From the NCBI GenBank assembly GCA_943331005.2, contig CALQJX020000014.1:42840-106839 (forward strand): a stretch of 64,000 bases of DNA, read 5' to 3'. Position 1 is the stretch's first letter. The number at the start of each line of letters is the position of its first letter. Source of the DNA: Bordetella parapertussis (GTDB lineage Bacteria > Bacteroidota > Bacteroidia > Chitinophagales > Chitinophagaceae). The notes under the pieces are model-generated. The model was not told the origin of the DNA. It made no database searches and worked only from the letters and a program-made list of their open reading frames with translations. Shown here piece after piece: positions 49,994-61,400 of the stretch. The translations under genes and the position numbers were made by a program.

Positions 49994-50524
49994 ATGAAGG
50001 CCTTTCTCTTATTTACCCTGTCATTCATTATGCTGGCAAAGGCCGGTGCACAGCCACTGGCCGATGTAGCTAAGTATCTGCAAAACCCTAAAATATACGA
50101 GCCGGCCAGGCAGCTCTATAATGAAGAACGAAAGGCCGCTGCCGATAGCGTTACCGCCCGGGTGGCAGATAGTATGCTCACCCGCAACAGTGTCACCCGT
50201 CCGTTCTACCTGCTGGTAGTATCGCGCATGTTCATATATGCCGATGCCGGACTGGCCACCATGCTCTACTCCCGCTGCGACAAAGTGCTGGAAAAATACC
50301 CCAACGAGCTGGTAGAGTTTCTCTACTGTAACAACAATATGGTGCACAGCGATTTCAAAAATTACTGGGCATCGGCAATAGTAGGCTACATCGGCAAGAC
50401 CCACCGCGACGATGCTCAGGCATGGTTTGGCAAGCTGCGCGAGCAACTGATGAAGACCTGCAAAAAGAACAACCGCACCGATCTCACCGCCTTTCTGGAT
50501 ACTATAGCCTCCGGTTTGCAGTGA
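49994..50524 (+). CDS. Hypothetical exported protein
   Basis: A 176-residue protein with a signal peptide (ending KAGAQ). The mature part is predicted mostly helical (LADVAKYLQNPKIYEPARQL; DAQAWFGKLREQLMKTCKK) and has three cysteines. No family recognised. It lies 10 bp behind the hydratase gene and is probably co-transcribed. Two short inverted repeats (50534-50559 and 50562-50579) follow and may end the transcript. Confidence 0.65.
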   Translation: MKAFLLFTLSFIMLAKAGAQPLADVAKYLQNPKIYEPARQLYNEERKAAADSVTARVADSMLTRNSVTRPFYLLVVSRMFIYADAGLATMLYSRCDKVLEKYPNELVEFLYCNNNMVHSDFKNYWASAIVGYIGKTHRDDAQAWFGKLREQLMKTCKKNNRTDLTAFLDTIASGLQ

Positions 50525-50533
50525 TATCTGGTG

Positions 50534-50579
50534 GTCATCACCCATGTTCGTGGGGTGATATCCACACAGGTGGTGGATA
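50534..50579. terminator. Two small hairpins, possible terminator
   Basis: ATCACCC...GGGGTGAT followed directly by ATCCAC...GTGGAT. No T-run follows, so termination is uncertain. Confidence 0.35.
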
Positions 50580-50629
50580 AATATGTGTAGGAATGCTGTC
50601 GCTTTCTGCCCCTGCTATAAGATATCGGC

Positions 50630-50637
50630 TAATTTTG
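50630..50637 (+). promoter_or_regulatory. -7 promoter element for the DUF4271 gene
   Basis: TAATTTTG, 9 bases before the ATG at 50647. Confidence 0.6.
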
Positions 50638-50646
50638 CGGTAGGGC

Positions 50647-51519
50647 ATGAAGCATTTCTTCTTTTTATCCATATTTCTGTTGTTGTTCACAGGTGCACAT
50701 GCACAGGTGGCAAGCCCAGCGGCATATGGCATAGATACCCTCGGCGACAGTGCCGCCATAGCATACACTGCCACATATATGGCAGATACCATGCTTGGCA
50801 CACATCCCATGCTGGCCAGTCCGTATATCATTTCAGATATACAGTCGCCCCACATCATGGTGTCGCAAACCGCAGATTTTTATCTACTACTCACTTTGTG
50901 TCTCATTCTGGGGCTCATTCGCTACATGGATACCCGCTATTTCGGTAACCTCTGGCGCGCCTTCTGGAATCCCACACTCAGCAACAGGCAGCTCAAGGAT
51001 CAGTTGCAGGGCGCAGGCCTTCCCAACTTCCTCATGAATCTGTTCTTTGCTTTTGCCGGTGGTGCATACATATATTATGTGGTCAGGTTCTTTACGCCGC
51101 GCACATCGGGGGTCATACCTCCGTCGCTGCTCATCATCATGCTCATTACCGGCACAGGCGTTATATATATGACCAAGTATGCCGCTATCAGGTTCAGCGG
51201 CTGGGCATTCAGGGTAGAAGGCATCACAGAACACTATTTGTTCAATGTGTTCCTCATCAATAAAGTGCTGTCTGTAGCACTGCTGCCATTCATTATAGTA
51301 CTGGCATTTGCAGACCATAACTGGGCGCAGCAGGTAGTATTTATATCGTTTATTGCAGCGGGTATATTGTTGCTTAACAGATATATTAGGTCATGGCAGG
51401 TGTTCGGTTCGTTTTTTCAGTACAGTAAATTCCATTTTTTTATGTACCTTTGCGCCTCGGAATTATTGCCGCTGGCAGTATTGATGAAATTATTAGTAAA
51501 AGGGTTGATGTTTTATTAA
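50647..51519 (+). CDS. DUF4271-like membrane protein
   Basis: A 290-residue protein: signal peptide (ending GAHAQ), a short periplasmic part with the conserved-looking FYLLLTLCLILGLIRYMDTR, then about six membrane segments to the C-terminus (for example FLMNLFFAFAGGAYIYYVV, SLLIIMLITGTGVIYM, VALLPFIIVLAFA, VVFISFIAAGILLLNRY). YSKFHFFMYLCASELLPLAV is typical of DUF4271. The family is Bacteroidota-specific and of unknown function, and it is usually found next to hemD, as here. An octamer TACCTTTG lies within the 3' end (51444-51451), possibly a promoter for hemD. Confidence 0.82.
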   Translation: MKHFFFLSIFLLLFTGAHAQVASPAAYGIDTLGDSAAIAYTATYMADTMLGTHPMLASPYIISDIQSPHIMVSQTADFYLLLTLCLILGLIRYMDTRYFGNLWRAFWNPTLSNRQLKDQLQGAGLPNFLMNLFFAFAGGAYIYYVVRFFTPRTSGVIPPSLLIIMLITGTGVIYMTKYAAIRFSGWAFRVEGITEHYLFNVFLINKVLSVALLPFIIVLAFADHNWAQQVVFISFIAAGILLLNRYIRSWQVFGSFFQYSKFHFFMYLCASELLPLAVLMKLLVKGLMFY

Positions 51520-51574
51520 TTCATTAGCTGCTGTTAAGTATTGTTCCTGTACATACCCCAGATAATTCTTGTCT

Positions 51575-52363
51575 ATGGCCAAAGTTGCTCAAAAAAAGGG
51601 TGCCGAGAAAAAGGAAGTGAAGATCAGCCGTATATTAATTACGCAGCCACGTCCCGAAACAGACAAATCACCCTATTTCGACCTGGCTAAAAAATATAGC
51701 CTGCAGCTCGATTTTCATGCTTTTATACGTGTAGAAGGACTGAGTGGTAAAGATTTCAGAAAGCAAAAGGTAGATATAACTGAATATACGGCTATCATAT
51801 TCACCAGCCGCAATGCAGTAGATCACTTCTTCCGCATCTGCGAAGAGCTGAAGATAAAAGTGTCTCAGGATATGAAGTATTTCTGTATTACAGAAGCAGT
51901 AGCACTGTATCTGCAGAAGTTCATCCTCTACCGCAAACGCAAGGTTTTCTTCTCTGCCGATGGTAGCAATGCCGGTCTGCAGGACGTAATAGCCAAGCAC
52001 AAGAACGAAAAATACATCCTTCCCGTATCAGATAGCGGCAAGAACGACCTCGCCAACCACCTCATCAAACACAATATCAAGTATGCCGATGTGACCTTGT
52101 ATCGCATGGCATCCAACGATATTACCGAAGTGATGAAGGAAAAGTATGATGTGATCGTGTTCTTCAGTCCCTTCAGTGTTCAGTCACTCTTCGAGTACGA
52201 TCCGGAATACAAACAGAACACCACGCTGATCGGTGCATTTGGTCCTACCACATCGAAGGCTATTGAAGATATAGGCATGAGGCTGGATATTAAAGCACCT
52301 GCTCCCAATGCACCTTCTATGGTTTCTGCACTGGAACTGTTCCTTTCTGCAGGCAAAAAGTAA
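51575..52363 (+). CDS. hemD: Uroporphyrinogen-III synthase
   Basis: Cyclises hydroxymethylbilane to uroporphyrinogen III in heme and B12 synthesis. It has 262 residues from ATG 51575 (MAKVAQKKGAEKK). The two-domain HemD fold is supported by ILITQPRPETDKSPYFDLAK, AIIFTSRNAVDHFF, YFCITEAVALYL, then YDVIVFFSPFSVQSLFEYDP and IGAFGPTTSKAIEDIGMRLD. The lysine-rich N-terminal extension is common in Bacteroidota HemD. It lies 55 bp behind the DUF4271 gene. Confidence 0.88.
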   Translation: MAKVAQKKGAEKKEVKISRILITQPRPETDKSPYFDLAKKYSLQLDFHAFIRVEGLSGKDFRKQKVDITEYTAIIFTSRNAVDHFFRICEELKIKVSQDMKYFCITEAVALYLQKFILYRKRKVFFSADGSNAGLQDVIAKHKNEKYILPVSDSGKNDLANHLIKHNIKYADVTLYRMASNDITEVMKEKYDVIVFFSPFSVQSLFEYDPEYKQNTTLIGAFGPTTSKAIEDIGMRLDIKAPAPNAPSMVSALELFLSAGKK

Positions 52364-52462
52364 GTTCCGGCTACCATTACATATAGCTGATACCTTCTTT
52401 GTTTTGGGGTTTAGGTGGTTATGTTCGCCAAAAAAGTGCAATTTTACGCCAATAGTATCTCT

Positions 52463-52735
52463 ATGAAAAAGCTGTTCATCATACTTGCTGTTGTGGTTTC
52501 CTGCTCTTCTTGCCAGTCTGCCTGGAACCAGAGCGACAAAGACGCCTTCTATGAAGCTTGCATAGATGACGCCAACACCTGGTCCGGCGATCCAGCCAAA
52601 TCAAAGCAGTATTGCGAATGTGTGATGGTAAAAGTATTGGAGCGCTACCCGAATGTGAATGATGCGCTAGAAAACATAGAAACCCTCTCCCGCGATCCTG
52701 AGATCAAAAAATGCAGGATCCCCATCCTGAAATAG
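52463..52735 (+). CDS. Small cysteine-containing lipoprotein
   Basis: A 90-residue lipoprotein from ATG 52463 (MKKLFIILAVVVSCSSCQSA; lipobox around Cys17). The mature part is a predicted helical hairpin with spaced cysteines: FYEACIDDAN, YCECVMVKVLERYPN and a final KKCRIP. The C-x-C and flanking helices recur in small Bacteroidota exported proteins. Function unknown. It converges on feoB, 36 bp away. Confidence 0.65.
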   Translation: MKKLFIILAVVVSCSSCQSAWNQSDKDAFYEACIDDANTWSGDPAKSKQYCECVMVKVLERYPNVNDALENIETLSRDPEIKKCRIPILK

Positions 52736-52771
52736 GGTTTAGCTGCTTCCTTCCTTATTATATATGTATGA

Positions 52772-54889
52772 TTATTTGAAGAGCTGGTAAACTACCAGTG
52801 CACCCAGGTAAGCCAGCGCAGCCATGTAGGCAAACTGTATAGCAGGGTATTTCCAGCTGCGGGTTTCGCGCTTCACTATTGCCAGCGTACTCATGCACTG
52901 CATAGCAAAAGCATAGAATATAAGCAGAGAGAGTCCGGTAGCCAAAGTATAAACCGGAGAACCATCTTCGCGTCGGGCATCTCTCATCTTGTCGGTAAGG
53001 GTTTTGGTGTTGGTATCTGCATCGCCCACGCTGTAAAGAGTAGCCATTGTGCCCACAAAAACCTCTCTTGCAGCAAACGAAGTGATGAGCGCAATACCTA
53101 TTTTCCAGTCGTAACCAAGTGGTTTTATAGCTGGTTCTATAGCATGACCCAGTATTCCCGCAAAGGAATGTTCCAGTTTGTCGGTAGCGCGGAGCGCCTC
53201 TATTTCCTTGCGATTGTCGGGGTTTTTAATGGCAATGGCATCGTATTTAGCATCTACAGCCCGCATTTGTGCCGGTGGCCCGAAAGCAGCCAAAGCCCAC
53301 AATACCAGCGACAAAGCAATGATGATCTTACCCACATCTCTGATGAAGATCTTGCCTTTCTCCAGCATGGTAATGCCTACATTCTTCCACCTGGGGGTGC
53401 GGTAAACAGGTAATTCCAGCAGGAAAAAGTTGCGTTCTTTGGTCTTTATTACCAGGTCCATCACCTTGGCCACTATCAGCGCCATGAAGAAGCCCATAAG
53501 ATAAAGCCCCATTAGTACCAGTCCGCGCATGTTGAATATGCCCAGCAACGCCTTATCCGGCACCACCAGACCTATGAGCATGGTATAAACAGGCAGCCTT
53601 GCAGAGCAGCTCATGAGCGGAGTAACCAGTATTGTGACCAGTCTTTCCTTGCGGTTTTGTATGGTGCGGGCGGCCATAATAGCCGGAACTGCACACGCCA
53701 TACCGCTGATAAGCGGCATAACCGAGCGGCCATTGAGCCCCGCACTGCGCATGACCCTGTCTGTAAGAAAGCTGATACGCGCCATGTAGCCACTATCTTC
53801 CAGGATGGTAATAAGCCCGAAAAGGATCATGATCTGCGGTACAAAAATGGCTATGCCACCTATGCCAGCCAGTAAGCCGTTTATAAGAAAGTCGCTGAAA
53901 TAGCCACCCGGTAATACCCCTTTCAGCTGGTCTCCGGCAAAGGCAAATGCGCTTTCTATCCAGTCCATAGGGTACTGCGCCAGCCAGAAAATAGACTGGA
54001 ACAACAGGAAAAGGACCAATAATAATATGATGTTTCCGTAGAGAGGATGCAGTAATGTTTTGTCTATACGGTCGCTGATCACCATCTTTTTCATGGGGCT
54101 TTCGGTGACTACGCATTGCTGCATTATGGTATCTATCTTCTTATATCGCTGCACAATTTCCTCGGCCTGTATGCGCGATTTGTGGAAGCCGGCTTCGCCC
54201 AGCAAGGCAGCAATACGTATGCGCTGAGCTGCATTTATGTGCTGCAGGCCGTTGTAATTGCAGGCGATATGGAGTGCAGCATAATTGCTGGTTTGGCTGC
54301 AGAGGTCCTTTATTTCTGTGATCCAGTCGCTGTTGAGGGCAGGGATATTGATAAAGTCGGGCCTGGGAGCGGTAGGGTTTTTCCGGATGTCGCTGATCAC
54401 CTTTTTTAGCTGACTGATACCCTTATTCTTCCTTGGATTGATACCTAAAACAGGCACTCCTATGAGCCTTTGCAGACCATCGGTATCTATGGTAATACCC
54501 TTGCTGATGGCTATATCCATCATGGTAAGTGCAATAACAACAGGCACTTTGAGGTCCATGATCTGCGAACAGAAAAGTAGGTTGCGTTTCAGATTGGCAG
54601 CATCGGCAATAACAATAATTAGGTCTGGTCTTTCGGCATTAGCCTGATTCAGGAGCACCTCGTAGGTAACCTGTTCGTCGGCGCTTTTGGGGTAAAGGCT
54701 GTAGGTGCCGGGGAGATCTATTATATGTGCATCAAGCGTTTCGGATATTTTGGAGAGTCCTGTTTTCTTATCTACAGTTACCCCCGCAAAGTTGCCCACC
54801 TTCTGGTTGAGGCCTGTAAGTGCATTAAATAGAGAGCTCTTACCACTGTTGGGGTTCCCTACTAGCGCTATTGTATATGGCCTGTTCAT
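52772..54889 (-). CDS. feoB: Ferrous iron transporter FeoB
   Basis: GTP-dependent inner-membrane ferrous iron importer. It has 705 residues from ATG 54889. The N-terminal G domain has G1 GNPNSGKSS (about 9-17), the G2 threonine region, G3 DLPGTYSL and G4-like TMMD; a helical spacer follows, then about ten membrane segments with two Gate domains (FVPQIMILFGLITILEDSGY and MSCSARLPVYTMLIG are the hallmark sequences). No feoA is adjacent. A TTG just upstream of the ATG is an unlikely start. A TACATTTG element lies 10 bases upstream of the start. Confidence 0.95.
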   Translation of the reverse strand: MNRPYTIALVGNPNSGKSSLFNALTGLNQKVGNFAGVTVDKKTGLSKISETLDAHIIDLPGTYSLYPKSADEQVTYEVLLNQANAERPDLIIVIADAANLKRNLLFCSQIMDLKVPVVIALTMMDIAISKGITIDTDGLQRLIGVPVLGINPRKNKGISQLKKVISDIRKNPTAPRPDFINIPALNSDWITEIKDLCSQTSNYAALHIACNYNGLQHINAAQRIRIAALLGEAGFHKSRIQAEEIVQRYKKIDTIMQQCVVTESPMKKMVISDRIDKTLLHPLYGNIILLLVLFLLFQSIFWLAQYPMDWIESAFAFAGDQLKGVLPGGYFSDFLINGLLAGIGGIAIFVPQIMILFGLITILEDSGYMARISFLTDRVMRSAGLNGRSVMPLISGMACAVPAIMAARTIQNRKERLVTILVTPLMSCSARLPVYTMLIGLVVPDKALLGIFNMRGLVLMGLYLMGFFMALIVAKVMDLVIKTKERNFFLLELPVYRTPRWKNVGITMLEKGKIFIRDVGKIIIALSLVLWALAAFGPPAQMRAVDAKYDAIAIKNPDNRKEIEALRATDKLEHSFAGILGHAIEPAIKPLGYDWKIGIALITSFAAREVFVGTMATLYSVGDADTNTKTLTDKMRDARREDGSPVYTLATGLSLLIFYAFAMQCMSTLAIVKRETRSWKYPAIQFAYMAALAYLGALVVYQLFK

Positions 54890-54899
54890 CAACCGGGGG

Positions 54900-54907
54900 C
54901 AAATGTA
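54900..54907 (-). promoter_or_regulatory. -7 promoter element for feoB
   Basis: TACATTTG on the minus strand, 10 bases before the ATG at 54889. Confidence 0.6.
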
Positions 54908-55450
54908 AGCATTGTGTTGCTGTCATTAACAAGATAAGGGTCAGATGGTGTCAATTATTCCCGTTTTCGTAAAACTGTTATATCCCTAAACCTGCTTTTG
55001 TTGTCATTATAATGCTACTTGAAATAGTAGTGTTGTTCTTTATATCGGAGATATTTTACTGTGCATAAAATAGTGTTTTGGCTGAATTCCGTTAACACAG
55101 ATAATTTATACAGTATTTGTATGTTACTGAAAAACAGCTATGTGCAAAATGGCTTATTAACAGGTATTTAAGAACATTTAGTTGCTGTGATAACAAATTA
55201 AAAATGAACTAAAAATTAATATGAAATACAAATAGTAATATTAACATAATTAAATAAATATTAAAACGGTTGCTGGTATTGCATTTCATGAATGTTAAGC
55301 GGTGGTCATTAACAACTTATTAATTACCCTTTTTAATATTTGTTGGAACCAGTTACTACATTTGTGTCCCCTAATATTAGTAGTTATTTAAAAAAATAAG
55401 AAAACCCCCCGATTATCACTAAGAATATTTGCTCTGAAAACTAAAATGCT
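54908..55450. other. AT-rich intergenic region before the giant adhesin
   Basis: Over 500 bp, strongly AT-rich, with no open frame of interest. It is the long divergent control region between feoB and the adhesin gene; the only clear signals are the -7 elements at each end. Confidence 0.5.
55357..55364 (+). promoter_or_regulatory. -7 promoter element for the giant adhesin
   Basis: TACATTTG matches TAnnTTTG, about 86 bases before the ATG at 55451. A TTTG at 55339-55342 lies 14 bases upstream, closer than the usual 17-20 for a -33 element. Confidence 0.5.
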
Positions 55451-58400
55451 ATGACAACAAATTTTACCCCTCTCGAGTCTAATCCGAGAGCAACTAAAAT
55501 GAAGTTCTTTTCTTTACTGGCAGCGATTTTGTCCCTTGTTGGAAATTCGTATGCTCAGGTGGCTATTCAGTCAATCAATTCTACGTATACTGCTGCCACA
55601 ACAGGAAAGCAATATTATGCAAGAGGTGCACAGGGAAGTCCCCTTGAAGGGAACAATTACACCTATAAATTTGGTACGAACAGTGGTTCTACCAACAATA
55701 TCCTAAACTTCAGTTCGTTTGCGGTAGGTGCAAATACCTATGCCTATCGAAATATGCCGGATGCCTTTGTGAAGATCCGACGGCATGATAATGCGCTTGT
55801 TTCGGGCGTACGTGAACTGCTGTGGTATCAGGGGGCTACAACCTCTGATATCACAGATCCGTTATTGCTGAGGCAGCCGTATCAGGAGAGTATGGAGATC
55901 ATGTTCAATGGTGCAAGGGGCTTGAATGCCGGTACCGATAACATCTTCAACAACTCTGCCGACGGTAACGGAAACAACAATAATATTGAGCGTTTTGATT
56001 ATATTATACCTTCAGGGTACAGTATAGTTGCCAGCACCCAGGAAGGGTTTATTGTTTTGGAAAGGGGTGTTGCCGGAGCGCATGACCCTTTTTGCGTTGC
56101 AGCTATAAAAACTGTTGACGGTTCAGGAAATCCTACAAGTTATTCCAACGTAGTGCGTGTTACTGCGTCGGACTACGGAACAACCAACCCTATCTCTCCG
56201 ATGTACTCTTACGTGCTTAGGAAAGACCCAAGCGATTCTAAACTAGAGATCTCTGCGAGCACAGATGCAACTCAGGGTATTGGTGGTGTTTTTATTCGTT
56301 ACTCTGATCTTGGCATTTCTAACGGACAATTGGTTTATGGTTATTCGGTTTTTGGCGGAGACTTTCCTACAGGTGCTACAGGTGCCCATGTTGTTGATTA
56401 CAATAACACAACAAATTTCCCTACCAACACAGCACCAGGTAACGGTGGTCTGGATATGCTGGCGATCTCTGGTATCTTCCAGCTTTCGAATGCACTGGCT
56501 CCGATAGCAAATGACGTAACTACTCCTGTTGTTTGTAACGTTACAGGTACCGGTATGGTTTCTGTACCAACGCTGAATGCTATGGACCTGAACAGTGGTG
56601 GTGGTATAGTGAGCTATAAAATACTTTCTCTTCCACCATCGTTAAGCGGTGTGCTTTATTACGTAAGTTCTGGTACTACATACTCTCCGGTAACTACCGG
56701 ACTTGTTCTTACCATGGCACAGGCTGCTTCTTTGAAATTTGATCCGGCAGACGGATATGACGGAGATGCAATATTCACCTACAATGCTACCAACAACTTT
56801 AGTCTTATTTCAAATATTGCCTATGGAACTATTCCTGTATCAACAATTCCGGTAGTAAGTGCCGGTGCCAACAGGTCAATTTGTACAGGTTCTTCCGTTA
56901 CGCTTACAGCTACAGGTGCTGATACTTATTCGTGGTCGCCAGCAACAGGATTGTCTTGCACTACATGTGCCAGTCCGGTTGCTAATCCAACTACAACAAA
57001 AACATATACTATAACAGGTGCAAATACCAGCGGATGTGCAGGTGTAGGAACTATTACGGTTTCTGTAAACTCTTTACCGTCTATATCTGCGGGTTCAAGT
57101 GTTAGTATCTGCCGTGGTGCTTCTACAACATTGACTGCTTCCGGTGGCTCTACCTATTCCTGGTCGCCATCAACAGGATTGTCTTGTACAACCTGTGCAA
57201 GTCCGGTAGCATCACCTACTGCAACTACCACGTATACTGTTACAGGTACCAACGCAGCAGGATGTAGTGCAACAGCAACCGTTACTGTAACTGTAAACGC
57301 ACTGCCTACCTTGTCGGCCAGTTCTGCAGTAACAATTTGTTCCGGTGGTTCAATAGGGTTGTCGGTATCAGGTGCTGTAAGTTATTCATGGTCACCTGCG
57401 ACATCACTTTCCTGCAGTACATGTACCACACCAACGGCCAATCCTGTTACATCTACTATATATACAGTAACAGGAACAGGTGCTACAGGTTGTACGAATA
57501 CTGCAACAGTTTCGGTATCGGTTAATCCTTTACCAGCTGTGAGTGCAGGTTCAGGTGTTGCGATATGCACCGGTTCATCTACAGCTTTATCAGCTACAGG
57601 TGCTGCCACATATATATGGACACCTGCAACCGGATTGTCGTGTACTACATGTGCATCACCAACTGCGACCACTACAGTGACAAGGACATATACTGTGACT
57701 GGTGTTAGTGCTGCAGGTTGCAGTGCAACTTCATCTGTGACGGTATCTGTTAATCCGCTGCCAACTATAAGTGCCGGTTCGAACGTAGCAATATGTCGTG
57801 GAGCAAGTACTGTTTTGACAGCTACAGGCGGTGTAACTTATTCTTGGGTAGGAACCAGTGGATTAGCATGTGGTACATGTACAAGTCCTTCAGTTAATCC
57901 GACATCTACAACTACTTATACCGTAGTTGGTACAAACGCCAATGGTTGTTCGAATTCAGCTTTTGTTACGGTAAGTGTTAATCCTTTACCTACAATCAGT
58001 GCCGGTTCGAATGTGACTATATGTAATGGAAGTGCTACAACACTTACAGGTACCGGTGGCAGCACTTACTCATGGTCTCCATCAACCGGACTTAGTTGTG
58101 CAACATGTGCTTCTGCTTCAGCAGCACCATCGGTAACTACTACATATACACTTACCGGTGCAACTGCAAGCGGATGTTCTTCATCTGCAACAGTTACTGT
58201 AAGTGTTAATCCTTTGGCTGCTACGATCAGCGGTACACCTTCAGTTTGTATCGGACTCAATACAGTATTAGGTTGTTCTACTTCAGGTGGAACCTGGAGT
58301 AGCGGTAATACAAGTATCGCAACTGTAGGTTCTGCAACAGGTTCTGTGCTCGGTGTGAGTGCCGGAACGTGTACAATATCTTATATACTGCCAACCGGCT

Positions 58401-61400
58401 GTTATACAACTAAGACTGTTACAGTAAATTCAAACCCTGTAATAATATCGGGTACTGCTACAGTTTGTGCGGGACTTACTACTACACTTAATTGTGCTAC
58501 AACAGGAGGGATCTGGAGTTGCGGTGCTCCTTCAATTGCGTCTATCGGCTCTCTTAACGGAGTCGTTTCTGCGATTGTAGCAGGTACTGCCACTGTTACA
58601 TATACACTTCCTACAGGTTGTGTCTCTACTAAAATAGTAACAGTAAATGCACTGCCATCGGTGAGTGCAGGTGCGAATGTTTCTATATGCCTTGGTAACA
58701 GTACTACACTTACTGCATCAGGTGCTACAACTTATTCATGGTCACCTTCTACTGGTCTTTCATGTACTACTTGCGCTACTCCTAATGCGAATCCAGCTGC
58801 TACACAGGTTTATACAGTGATAGGTACAAATGCAAACAGATGCAGCAGTATCGCAAATGTTACAGTTAGTGTGAATCCACTTCCGGCTACAATAACAGGA
58901 ACATTGAATGTTTGTACCGGGCTAAGCACTAACCTGGCTTGTGCAACAACTGGTGGAACCTGGAGCTGCAGCAATACCGGTATTGCTGTTGTTGGTTCTG
59001 CGACGGGTGTTGTTACAGGTGTGGCAAGCGGTACAGCTGTTGTTTCATATATATTGCCAACAGGATGCTCTACTACCAAGATAGTAACAGTTAATCCTAA
59101 TCCTGAGGCAATTACCGGCACCGCAAGTGTATGTGTTGGCTCGACTACAGGGTTGGCTTGTCCAACGGCAGGTGGAACATGGAGTTGCGGTTCTACTTCT
59201 ATAGCAACTATCAATTCGGCAACCGGTTTGGTTTCCGGTGTTCTCAACGGTACCGCTGTTGTTACCTATACATTAGCTACAGGTTGTTATGTTACAAAGA
59301 ACATTACAGTTAATCCATTGCCTTCGGCTATTACGGGATCTTCTGTTCTTTGTGCATCTTCATCTACAACACTGAGTTGCTTGCCTTCAGGAGGTGCCTG
59401 GAGTTGCAGTAACAGCCTTGTAGGCAGCATTATTTCTACAACAGGTGTGCTTACCGGAATTTCTGCCGGTACAGCTATTGTAAGTTATACTTTGTCTACA
59501 GGTTGTCTTACTACTTCAGTTATCACTATTAATGCAGTTCCACCGGCTATTACCGGATCTTCTGCTGTATGTGTTGGTGCTAATATTTCATTAAGTAATA
59601 CAGCAAGTGGTGGAACCTGGAGTTGCAGTAACTCTTCTCTTGCTTCATGTAACTCTACTACAGGAAATATTACAGGTATTGCATCCGGTACTGTGACAAT
59701 TACCTATTCACTCGCTTCCGGATGCTTTAGTGTGAAAACGGTTTCTGTGAATCCTGCAGTTTCTGTAAGTACTACATCTACAAACGTAAACTGTAATGGT
59801 GGTGCAAATGGTACAATCGACCTGACAGTTTCTGCAGGTACGCCATCTTATTCATATAGTTGGAGCAACGGTGTATACACACAGGATCTGAGTGGATTGA
59901 CTGCAGGAACGTATAGCGTAACTGTAACTGATGTAAAAGGATGTATTGCAACTGCAACTAAAACAATTACACAGCCTGCAACGCTTGTTGCATCAGCTAC
60001 ATCTACTAATGTAAACTGTAATGGTGGTGCAAATGGTACTGTCGACCTGACAGTAACCGGCGGTACAACAGCTTATGCTTATGTATGGAGCAACGGGGCT
60101 ACTACCCAGGATCTGAGCGGTCTGAGTGCAGGTACATATAGCGTAACAGTAACAGACGCAAACGGCTGTACTGCTACTGCAACAAAAACAATTACACAGC
60201 CTACAACACTTACTGCTACTACAAGTTCGACCAATGCACTTTGTTACGGTTGTAACAACGGTACGGCAAGTGTTAATCCAACAGGAGGAACTCTTTCTTA
60301 TTCTTATTTGTGGAGCAATGGTGCTACCTCAAAAAATATCAGTGGCCTTGTAGCAGGCACATACACTGTTACAATTACTGATGGTAACGGATGTACTTTA
60401 ATAAAGACTGTTACCATTACGCAGCCTTCAGTATTTGCTGCTACTATCACAGGAACAAATGTGAGCTGTAACGGTGGATCTAACGGTGCTGCTGATCTGA
60501 CAGTGAGTGGCGGCACAACTCCATACACATACCTGTGGAATGGTGGTGCTACTACACAGGACCGTACAGGTCTGAGTGCAGGTACACACAGCGTAACAGT
60601 AACTGATGCAAACGGATATACCGTAACTGCGACAGTAACTATCACCCAGCCAGCTACTTTGGTTGCATCAGCTACATCTACAAACGTAAACTGTAACGGT
60701 GGTGCAAATGGTACTATCGACCTGACAGTGACTGGTGGTACAGCTGCTTATACATATGTATGGAGCAACGGTGCAACTACCCAGGATCTGAGCGGTCTGA
60801 GCGCAGGTGCATATAGCGTAACAGTAACAGACGCAAACGGCTGTACTGCTACTGCAACAAAAACAATTACACAGCCTACTACGCTTACTGCATCAGCTAC
60901 ATCTGTAAATGTGAGTTGTAACGGTGGTTCAAACGGATCAATAGATCTCACTCCGGCCGGTGGTACAAACCCATACACATACTTGTGGAATGGTGGTGCT
61001 ACAACACAGGATCGTACAGGTCTTACTGCAGGTACATATAGTGTAACAGTAACAGACGCAAATGGCTGTACTGCTACTGCAACTAAAATAATCACACAGC
61101 CTGCAACGCTTGTTGCATCAGCTACATCTACAAACGTAAACTGTAACGGTGGTGCAAATGGCACTATCGACCTGACAGTGACTGGTGGTACAACTGCTTA
61201 TACATATGTATGGAGCAACGGAGCTACTACACAGGATCTGAGCGGTCTGAGCGCAGGTACCTATAGTGTAACAGTAACAGACGCAAACGGCTGTACTGCT
61301 ACTGCAACAAAAACAATTACACAGCCTGCAACGCTTACTGCTACTGCAAGTTCAACTAACGCCCTGTGCTATGGTTGTAACAATGGTACTGCAAGTGTGA

